From assembly GCF_000701425.1 (NCBI RefSeq), contig NZ_JNIW01000004.1, positions 1 to 64,000 of the forward strand: 64,000 nucleotides of DNA, given 5' to 3'. Origin of the DNA: Deinococcus frigens DSM 12807. GTDB lineage: Bacteria > Deinococcota > Deinococci > Deinococcales > Deinococcaceae. The notes beneath the pieces are model-generated. The model was not told where the DNA came from, did not search any database, and saw only the letters and a program-made list of their open reading frames with translations. Below, in pieces: positions 41,284 through 48,716 of the stretch; positions within the stretch are counted from its first letter, which is position 1, and each line of letters opens with the position of its first letter. The position numbers and the translations under genes are program-made.

Positions 41284-41329
41284 TTTGAGAACTGGCTGGA
41301 CCTCGCCTGTACACCTGAGTCCAAGACGA

Positions 41330-41355
41330 AAAACCCCCGTACTGGACGGGGTTTT
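41330..41355. terminator. Hairpin between moxR operon and tRNA fragment
   Basis: AAAACCCC pairs with GGGGTTTT around a 10-nt loop; A-run on one side and T-run on the other, so it works in both directions. Confidence 0.85.
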
Positions 41356-41362
41356 CTGTTTT

Positions 41363-41426
<64 letters not shown>

Positions 41427-41661
41427 TCGGGTATTCCTCGTCCCAGACAGCATAAACCAGTTGCCCAGGGAGCGCAAGACCCCCTGAGAGCATACGATCA
41501 CGGTAAATAGAGAATCGTGAGAAGTGCGTGCTGTACGGTGTTTTGCGGAAAATGGGAGAACCACGCCGGGAATCGTGCGCTGTGGGAAACAGGGGACTGT
41601 GTGCTGCGTCCCACCCACCCCCGTGCGTCTGGCACGTATCCTGACGCCGCAGGAGTCAGCC

Positions 41662-43446
41662 ATGCCATCCATCCCCGCCCAGCCCCATCCCTCCGTGATC
41701 CGCCGTCTCTACGCCCTGCTGTGGCCGTACCGCGCCACCATCGGGCTGGGCATGCTGCTGCTGGTGGGCAGCGTCGCGGCGGAGCTGTATCCCCCGCTGG
41801 TCTGGGGCCGGGTGGTGGACGTGGGTCTGGCCCGGCGCGACTGGAACTTCGTGGCGTGGCAACTGGCCTTGCTGGTGGGCGTCTACGCCTTGCAGCAACT
41901 GCTCTCGGCCTTTCAGGGCCTGCTGCTGGAGCGCACTGGGCAACAGCTCACCCTGGACCTGCGCCTGAAGCTGTACGAGAAGCTCGCGGGCCAGTCGGTG
42001 GCATACTTTGAGGGCCAGCGCAGCGGCGATCTGCTCGCCCGCGTCACGGCGGACGTGGACGGTATTCAGGACGTGCTGCTGCGCGGCATCAACACCGTGC
42101 TGGGCAACGCCCTGCGCTTGACCGGCGTCATCGCCATCTTCATCACGCTGCAACCCCTGCTGGGCGCGGTGGTGGTCCTGCCGATGATCGCCGTGGCCCT
42201 GCTGCTGACCCGCTACAACCAGACCGTGTGCCCAGCCTACCGCGCGGCCCGCAACCGGCTGGGAGACCTCTCGGCGACGGTGGCGGACCGGCTCTCGGGC
42301 ATCCGGGTGATGCAGGGCTTCGCGCGGGAGGGGGCGGAGGCGCGCAAGGTCGCTGCCATCGGGCAGGAGTTGTACGACGAGGGCATGAAGGCGGTGGTGA
42401 TCCGCAACCGGGCCTTTCCGCTGGTACGCTTCATTGCCAACTTCGGCAACATCCTGATGCTGGGCGGCGGGGTGGTGCTGATTGCGCGCGGCCAGTTCAC
42501 GCTGGGCGGCCTGCTGGCCTACCGGGGCTACGGGCGCTACTTCTACGGCCCCATCGACGATCTGGTGGGCCTCAACGATCTGCTCCAGCGCGCCGAGGCC
42601 AGCGGACGGCGCATCTTCGAGGTGCTGGACGCCCCGGTCACGGTGCTGGAACGCCCGGACGCCCTGCCGTTGCCGCAGCCGGTCATGGGCGAAATCGTCT
42701 TCGAGGACGTCACCTTCGGCTACGATCCGGCCCAGCCGGTGCTGCGCGGCCTGAACCTGCGGGTGCGGCCCGGCGAACGGGTGGCGCTGCTGGGCGCGTC
42801 GGGCGCGGGCAAGAGTACCCTGATCGGACTGCTGACGCGCGTGTATGACCCCCAGTCGGGCCGCGTGACCCTGGACGGCCACGACGTGCGGGACCTGACC
42901 CTGCCCTCGCTGCGCCGCGCCGCCGCCGTGATGCCGCAGGACACCTTCCTGTTCTACGACACCGTGCTGGAAAACGTGCGCTACGCCCGCCCCGACGCCA
43001 CGCCGCAGGAGGTGGCGCTGGCCTTGCAACGTGCTGGGGCGTCTCCCTTCGTCGCCGCTTTGCCGCAGGGGCTGGACACCATCGTGGGCGAGCGGGGCGT
43101 CAAGCTCTCGGGTGGACAGTGCCAGCGTCTTGCCATTGCCCGCGTGCTGCTCGCAGACCCTGCCGTGCTGCTGCTGGACGAACCGACGAGCGCGGTGGAC
43201 GCCGAGTCCGAGGCATTGATCGTGCGTGCGCTGGAAGAAGCGATGGAGGGGCGCAGCGCCCTGATCGTGACCCACCGGCTGTCGCTGGCCCGCAGCGCGG
43301 ACCGGGTGGTGGTGCTGGAAGGCGGCGTGATCGTGGAGGACGGCCCGCCTGCCGTACTGCGGGCCAGGAACGGACGCTACGCGGCCTTGGAACGTGCCCA
43401 GACGCCTGGCCTGGCTGGCACTCAGGCGCTCGCTTGCGGCCCTTGA
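41662..43446 (+). CDS. ABC exporter, fused membrane and ATPase domains
   Basis: 594 aa half-transporter that works as a dimer. Six membrane helices in residues ~15-320 (MsbA/YheI type), then the nucleotide-binding domain: Walker A GASGAGKST, Q-loop VMPQDTFLF, signature LSGGQCQRLAIAR (with Cys where Arg or Gln is usual), Walker B VLLLDEPTSAVD and the switch histidine in VTHRLS. Substrate unknown. The ATG at 41662 has AGGAG 6 nt upstream; the frame is open for 46 more codons but without coding character. The end overlaps darG by 25 nt. Confidence 0.92.
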   Translation: MPSIPAQPHPSVIRRLYALLWPYRATIGLGMLLLVGSVAAELYPPLVWGRVVDVGLARRDWNFVAWQLALLVGVYALQQLLSAFQGLLLERTGQQLTLDLRLKLYEKLAGQSVAYFEGQRSGDLLARVTADVDGIQDVLLRGINTVLGNALRLTGVIAIFITLQPLLGAVVVLPMIAVALLLTRYNQTVCPAYRAARNRLGDLSATVADRLSGIRVMQGFAREGAEARKVAAIGQELYDEGMKAVVIRNRAFPLVRFIANFGNILMLGGGVVLIARGQFTLGGLLAYRGYGRYFYGPIDDLVGLNDLLQRAEASGRRIFEVLDAPVTVLERPDALPLPQPVMGEIVFEDVTFGYDPAQPVLRGLNLRVRPGERVALLGASGAGKSTLIGLLTRVYDPQSGRVTLDGHDVRDLTLPSLRRAAAVMPQDTFLFYDTVLENVRYARPDATPQEVALALQRAGASPFVAALPQGLDTIVGERGVKLSGGQCQRLAIARVLLADPAVLLLDEPTSAVDAESEALIVRALEEAMEGRSALIVTHRLSLARSADRVVVLEGGVIVEDGPPAVLRARNGRYAALERAQTPGLAGTQALACGP

Positions 43447-44489
43447 GCAGAGGGCAACCAGCCATGCTCCTTGAGATGCTGCCAGGCCAACTCCACCTTC
43501 TCCTGGGTCATTAGCTGCCGTTTACGATCCGTCCAGTTGGCAATCTTTGTCAGGGCCTCGTCCGGCGTCTGGGCCTGCTCTTGATGCGCCACCCAGTGGA
43601 CAGAAGCCAGGAGTTCAAGGCTGAATGGGGTTTCGAAGCCCTCAATCAGTTGCGTCACCCGCTCCAGCGGCTCTTCGATGTCGGGGCAGTCTTCCAATGC
43701 CTGCTGAATCTCCTGCGATGTGCCGGGGAGTAGGTGGATGCGGGACGCCCCCTCACCCGTGCCATAGCCCTGAATGTAGTGGCCCTCCATGCGTTCAAGA
43801 ACATGCCGAACGTTGTTGTCGTAGGGACCGTAATTGTTCTTCTCAAAATTCAGCTTCAGATCGAACCCCGCCGCCTGGAGAAAGTACATCAACTTCTGCG
43901 CTTCTGTACGCCCGAGTGTGTACTCCGGCAGCAGGTACTCCCTGAAAAGCCGCAGCATGGCGGCGCTTCCCCGGTTCAGTTTTGGACGCTTGGTCTGTGG
44001 CCGCAGGGTTGGTGAGTCAGGGTCTGGATTCTGGGCTGGAGGATACAGCAAGACGCGGACCTCAGGCAGGGCCTTAAAGGCCTGTTCAATCAGAGGCCGC
44101 ACCTCGTCCCACTCTAGGCCGCCGTTGCCGCATCCCAGTGCTGGGAGAGCCACAGAGCGAAGGTCGCGTTCATGAACCACCCTAATGAGGTCCTCCAACC
44201 CGGCTTGCACATAGCTGATGCGGGAGCCGCCGCGCCAGTGCCGTTTGGTGGGGAAGTTGATGATGTAACGCGGCCCAGCTTCAAAGCTGGCCGGGAGTTC
44301 AGTGACGAACATCTGTCCCACCACCACTTGCTCCGTCTTGCAAGCCTCCGCATAGACCCGGTAGTTCTCTGGATAGCGCCGCTTGAACTGGAGGGCCACA
44401 CCCTTGCCCATCACGCCTTTGGTGTTGACGGTATTCACCAGCGCGTCCGCCTGGGCCTCCAGCAAGTTGCCTCGCTGCACCTCAATCAT
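43422..44489 (-). CDS. darG: DarG antitoxin, macrodomain DNA ADP-ribosylglycohydrolase
   Basis: 355 aa. The N-terminal macrodomain (1-~155) has N22 in NTVNTKGVMGKG, K82 in INFPTKRHWRG and the loop GCGNGGLEWDEV; these match the ADP-ribose pocket and catalytic lysine region of DarG, which removes ADP-ribose from thymidines in DNA. The C-terminal half (RTEAQKLMYFLQAAG, YGPYDNNVRHVLERMEGHYI) is the DarG toxin-binding domain. Encoded 40 nt after darT on the same strand, with GGGGGTGAG just before its ATG. The last 25 nt run convergently into the ABC exporter gene. Confidence 0.93.
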   Translation of the reverse strand: MIEVQRGNLLEAQADALVNTVNTKGVMGKGVALQFKRRYPENYRVYAEACKTEQVVVGQMFVTELPASFEAGPRYIINFPTKRHWRGGSRISYVQAGLEDLIRVVHERDLRSVALPALGCGNGGLEWDEVRPLIEQAFKALPEVRVLLYPPAQNPDPDSPTLRPQTKRPKLNRGSAAMLRLFREYLLPEYTLGRTEAQKLMYFLQAAGFDLKLNFEKNNYGPYDNNVRHVLERMEGHYIQGYGTGEGASRIHLLPGTSQEIQQALEDCPDIEEPLERVTQLIEGFETPFSLELLASVHWVAHQEQAQTPDEALTKIANWTDRKRQLMTQEKVELAWQHLKEHGWLPSAQGPQASA

Positions 44490-44529
44490 GACTCACCCCC
44501 TTGTGCTTGGCTACCAGCAGAATCACACC

Positions 44530-45159
44530 CTAATAGTACCAGCCTGGGCGTACCCCACCCCAAAGTGTCACCCCGTATTGTTCAAGAAGTTGCTCGACTT
44601 CATTCTGCGCGGCCTCGCTCTGCGTGGCGAATCCCAAGAGGACGGACAACGGAGCAGCACCGTGAATCAGGAACTCCGATTGCCGTTTGCGCCGCTGCTC
44701 GTCGCCATTCCATCCAGCGGCCCGGATGACCCGCCAGTCTAGGTGGACGAGGTCAGCCTTATTGTCGAAGTACCTTACGTCAACCCGCATCTCCGCGTGA
44801 CCATCCGTAAAGGCGAAGGGGAGGCTAAGCGCTGCTACATTCTCCACAGAACTGACCAGGTACACCAGCCGTTTTTGCACCACCGTCCCATCGGCCCGGT
44901 CCTGTTTGAAGATGCGGTGGATCATCGGTGATTTAGGAGTGAAATAAAACGGAACGTAGTCGTGCAGCACACCCCCAGGCCCCGCCTCCACCTTCCGCCT
45001 TGCGCGGCGGCCCTGAATCCCACCATCCGAGATATCCACACTGGGGCTGGCCCTCGATTTACAGACTAGCCCTCCGGACGTCAGGATCGCTGGGAGGTTT
45101 TCCAGGGCTGTGAAGTGGTAGATCAGGCACGGCGACGGGAGCTGAAACAGGCGGGTCAA
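44530..45159 (-). CDS. darT: DarT toxin, DNA ADP-ribosyltransferase
   Basis: 209 aa DUF4433/DarT fold; it modifies thymidine in single-stranded DNA with ADP-ribose from NAD+, blocking replication unless reversed by DarG. Motifs: YHFT at 14-17, IQGRRARRKVE with R51/R52, LHDYVPFYFTPKSPM and the catalytic glutamate E162 in SEFLIHG. Other DarTG pairs abort phage infection; that role is inferred here. The only usable start is TTG at 45159 with GAGGTG 5 nt upstream, since an in-frame TGA lies four codons earlier. Confidence 0.92.
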   Translation of the reverse strand: MTRLFQLPSPCLIYHFTALENLPAILTSGGLVCKSRASPSVDISDGGIQGRRARRKVEAGPGGVLHDYVPFYFTPKSPMIHRIFKQDRADGTVVQKRLVYLVSSVENVAALSLPFAFTDGHAEMRVDVRYFDNKADLVHLDWRVIRAAGWNGDEQRRKRQSEFLIHGAAPLSVLLGFATQSEAAQNEVEQLLEQYGVTLWGGVRPGWYY

Positions 45160-45560
45160 GCCTCCACCTCATGCTGCCTGAACAGGAGGCGACTCAAACC
45201 AGGTGAGGCCGTGCCGCCGTAGTCCTGCGAGGGGGCAGCTTCTGACGCTTTGCAACGGGTCTGCTATCCCATCAGGTGAGGGCTTGTGATGGCTGGAAGG
45301 CATGCACTCAGAGTACAGGGCGGCAGCCGCCTCAAGCCCGCCCGAATACACCTGTCGGTGGATTGCGACACGAGCCGTTGCGGCTTACCCTGGTCTGGTC
45401 TGGCCAGACGCTGCATAAAAAGTGACATCTTATCGACAGCACCCCATCGGAAATACGTCAAGGTAGTCCTTAATGGACGGAGAGAGCCAATCCTAGCCGG
45501 ACCACGGATAACAAGCTCCGCGCTTGCCGCAGTGGTGAGGGGGTTGCCTCCTCTCTTGCC
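45160..45560. other. Gap between hsdR and darT
   Basis: 401 nt with only short, unconvincing frames on both strands. It holds the darT promoter and leader on the minus strand. It marks a junction between two defence modules. Confidence 0.4.
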
Positions 45561-48500
45561 CTACGCATAGACATTCGTTCCCCGATCCGCGTAAGACTCG
45601 TACACATGCGCGTAGATGGTCTTGAGCAGCGCGTCGAGTTCACCAGGTTCTGCGCCCAGGGCACGCAGCTCGTCCCGGATGGCCTTGCGGACCCGAGCTC
45701 TGGTCTGCTGCTTCTTGCGCCAGTCAATGACCAGGGCGCTAGTTTTGAGCTTCTCGAGCAGATGCTTCGCCATGGCTTTGACGGCCTTCTCCTCGCGCTT
45801 GCTGAGATCCGGGTCCCCCTGGGCCACCAGGTCAAAGATCGCCAGCTCCGCCTCGCTCAGGCCCTCGCGGGCGGCACGCTGCCCCTCTGCATCAAGTTCC
45901 TGGCCGAACTGCAAGAGTTCCTGGAAGAACGCCTCGATGTTCGCCGCGCCGCCGTTGTAGTCCTCGATCATGGCCCGTAGCTTCTCGCCGAAGTTCACGC
46001 GGGTCTTGTTCAGGCGCGTGAGCTGGTCAACGCGGCCCGTGAGCATGGCCCTGAGCTTCTCGGCCTCGGTCCGCTTGTGTGGGCTGGTCTGGAACGCCCC
46101 GGCGAGTTGGTCAAAGTCGATCCGGCTGAGGTCGAGCTTGGGGCCGTCTTCGCGCACCCGATAGCGCTGGGCGATGACCGACTCGTCGAGCAGCTCCTCC
46201 ACCTGGTTCATGACGCCCTGCTCCGGGGCCACCAGCCCGCCAGTGACGACAAGCAGCATCTCGGCCAGCACGACGTACAGCGCGCGTTCAACGGTCAGGG
46301 TCTGGGCCGCCGCGTCAGGGAGTACCGCCTTGTACAGTCGGTCGATGACGGAGGCCGTGTCGAGGTACCGCTTGCGGGTCTCTTCGGACTCCAGCAGGGC
46401 GTCGCGGGCGTCTGCAAGGAGTTGCAGCCGATCAAAGCCGTGTGCGTCGAGCAGGGCGTCGGGATCAATGCCACGCGGGGTCAGGAAGGCCCGCATGCTG
46501 ACCACCTGGGCCTGAAGGTGGGCGAGCAGCTCCGCCTTGGGCTGCACGGGCGAGTCGTTCCCGCCGCTGCCGCCCCCGTAGATGGCCAGGGCCCGTTGCA
46601 GGTCACGGAACACCCCGATGTAATCGACGATCAGGCCGCTGACCTTCTGCTCCCAGACCCGGTTGGCGCGGGCGATGGTCTGCATCAGCGTGTGGTTGCG
46701 CATGGGCTTGTCGAGGTAGATGGTGCTGACGCTCGGCGCGTCGAAGCCGGTCATCCACATGGCGCAGACGAAGACGATGCGGAGTTTGTCCTGTGGAGCC
46801 TTGAACTTCGTCTCGAGGTCCTCTTCCACCATCCGTTTGCGGTGGGGTTTGATGTCCACACCCTTCGCGGCGAAGTCGGCGATCTCATTCTGTGCCTGCG
46901 AAACCACCACCGCCATGTCGGTCTCGCGCATGAAGGTCTGGCGGGCTAGCAGCGCGTCGCGGGCGTCACCGGTCGCGTGGGTCAGCTCCGCGTCCAGGCG
47001 GGTGATCTCGCCCTTCCAGTGGCGCTGCACCTTGTCGTACATGCGCACCGCCGTGAGCTTGTCGAGGCTGACCACCATGGCCTTGCCGAACTGAAGGCGG
47101 CCCATGAAGTGCGCCACGATGTCCCTCGCCAGTTCTTCCAGGCGGCTGTCGCGGGTGATGAGCTGGTACTGCCGTCCGAACGCCCGGGCCAGGGACTGCT
47201 CGGCCTCGTCGTCCACGGACGCGGCGTCAAGCAGCCCCTCCATGTCCGCCTGGAAGTCTTCATTGGCGAGTTCCAGCTCAGGCGTGCGGTTCTCGTAGTA
47301 CAGCGGGACGGTGGCGTTGTCCTCGACGGCGTCGCGGAAGTTGTAGACCGACACGTAATCCCCGAACACCTCGCGGGTCTTCTCCTCGCCTGCCATCAGC
47401 GGCGTGCCGGTGAAGCCGATAAAGGACGCGTTCGGCAGCGCCAGGCGCATGTTCCCGGCAAAGACGTCGTACTGGCTGCGGTGCGCCTCGTCGGTCATGA
47501 CAATCACGTCGTCCCGCCCCGTCAGCGTGGGGTACACCTCGGTCTCGCCTGTGTCCCTGTCCTTGCCGGTGCGGAACTTCTGGATCAGGGTAAACAGGTA
47601 ACGGTGATCTTCTTGCAGCAGCGCCTTGAGGTCCGCCCCGCTGTCTGCACGGACCTGATCCTCGGGCTCGCTGACCGCCCCAGTGCGGGCGAAGGTGGCG
47701 TAGATCTGGCTGTCCAGCTCGTTGCGGTCCGTGACCACCACGAAGCTCCAGTTGCCAGGTACCCGGCGCAGGACCTTCTGGGCGAAGAAGACCATGCTGA
47801 AGCTCTTGCCGGACCCCTGGGTGTGCCAGAACACCCCCAGCTTGCCCCGATTGGCCTTGGCCTCCGTCAGGGCGAGCAGGGCGTTGTTCACCCCCAGGTA
47901 CTGGTGGTTCTTGGCCAGGATCTTCAGGGTCTGGCCGTCACCCTCGGAGTACAGGATGAAGTTCTCCACCAGATCGAGTAGCCGTTCCGGCTGGCACATG
48001 CCCCTGAGCATGGTCTCCAGACCGGGCCGCTTGGGTTCGTTCTCGCGCTCGACTTTCTTCCAGTCGACGAAGTGTTCCCAGCCCGCCGTCAGGCTGCCTA
48101 CACGGGCATCGAGGCCGTTGGAGACGATGATGAAGGCGTTCGGGATGAACAGTTGCGGCAGCGTGTCGCGGTAGTCGCGCAGGTTGTCGGTGTAGCCGTC
48201 CTCCAGGTTTTTGTGTGCAGCCTTCAACTCGATCAGGACCAGCGGCAGGCCGTTCACGAAGCCGATCACGTCCGGGCGGCGCAGGTACAGGCCGTCTGGG
48301 CTGGTGATCCAGAGTTGCTGAACGGCCAAGAAGCGGTTGTTTGCAGGTGTCTCCCAGTCGATCACCCGCACGCGCTCGTTGGTCTGCTCGCCGTCCACTC
48401 CCTCGAAGGTGACGGGGACGCCCCCCTTGAGCAGCTCGTACAGCTCGCGGTTGGCCCGGATCAGGGTGGTGTCGAAGCGTTCGAGGGTAAGAACTTCCAG

Positions 48501-48716
48501 TGCCTGACGCAGCGCCTGTTCAGGCAGGTCTGGATTCAGGCTCCGCAGAGCCTCCAGGAGTTCGCGCTCCAGGATCACCCCTCGGCGGCTGTCGCGGCCC
48601 AGCAGGCTCTCCGGGCCGAAGTCCTCGTCCATCGCGTTCACCGTCTTCCAGCCGAGCTGCCCGAGCAGGTGCATGGCGGTCTTCTCCACTAGGGTGTCCT
48701 CGCTGAAGTTATGCAC
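45561..48716 (-). CDS. hsdR: Type I restriction endonuclease subunit R
   Basis: Translocase and nuclease subunit, 1051 aa. The PD-(D/E)xK nuclease site is RPDVIGF...LVLIELK (D149, E163, K165); then a SF2 helicase: Walker A QGSGKS at 300-305, DEAH at 409-412, GFTGTPL motif III and TIARANRVW motif VI; the C-terminal helical part ends AHVYESYADRG. It cuts unmodified DNA after ATP-driven pumping. The start is GTG, overlapping the preceding DUF262 gene by 8 nt, so it belongs to the hsd operon. Confidence 0.96.
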   Translation of the reverse strand: MHNFSEDTLVEKTAMHLLGQLGWKTVNAMDEDFGPESLLGRDSRRGVILERELLEALRSLNPDLPEQALRQALEVLTLERFDTTLIRANRELYELLKGGVPVTFEGVDGEQTNERVRVIDWETPANNRFLAVQQLWITSPDGLYLRRPDVIGFVNGLPLVLIELKAAHKNLEDGYTDNLRDYRDTLPQLFIPNAFIIVSNGLDARVGSLTAGWEHFVDWKKVERENEPKRPGLETMLRGMCQPERLLDLVENFILYSEGDGQTLKILAKNHQYLGVNNALLALTEAKANRGKLGVFWHTQGSGKSFSMVFFAQKVLRRVPGNWSFVVVTDRNELDSQIYATFARTGAVSEPEDQVRADSGADLKALLQEDHRYLFTLIQKFRTGKDRDTGETEVYPTLTGRDDVIVMTDEAHRSQYDVFAGNMRLALPNASFIGFTGTPLMAGEEKTREVFGDYVSVYNFRDAVEDNATVPLYYENRTPELELANEDFQADMEGLLDAASVDDEAEQSLARAFGRQYQLITRDSRLEELARDIVAHFMGRLQFGKAMVVSLDKLTAVRMYDKVQRHWKGEITRLDAELTHATGDARDALLARQTFMRETDMAVVVSQAQNEIADFAAKGVDIKPHRKRMVEEDLETKFKAPQDKLRIVFVCAMWMTGFDAPSVSTIYLDKPMRNHTLMQTIARANRVWEQKVSGLIVDYIGVFRDLQRALAIYGGGSGGNDSPVQPKAELLAHLQAQVVSMRAFLTPRGIDPDALLDAHGFDRLQLLADARDALLESEETRKRYLDTASVIDRLYKAVLPDAAAQTLTVERALYVVLAEMLLVVTGGLVAPEQGVMNQVEELLDESVIAQRYRVREDGPKLDLSRIDFDQLAGAFQTSPHKRTEAEKLRAMLTGRVDQLTRLNKTRVNFGEKLRAMIEDYNGGAANIEAFFQELLQFGQELDAEGQRAAREGLSEAELAIFDLVAQGDPDLSKREEKAVKAMAKHLLEKLKTSALVIDWRKKQQTRARVRKAIRDELRALGAEPGELDALLKTIYAHVYESYADRGTNVYA

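Noticed and set aside
41656..43275. 539-aa minus-strand frame
   Set aside because: Antisense to the ABC exporter.
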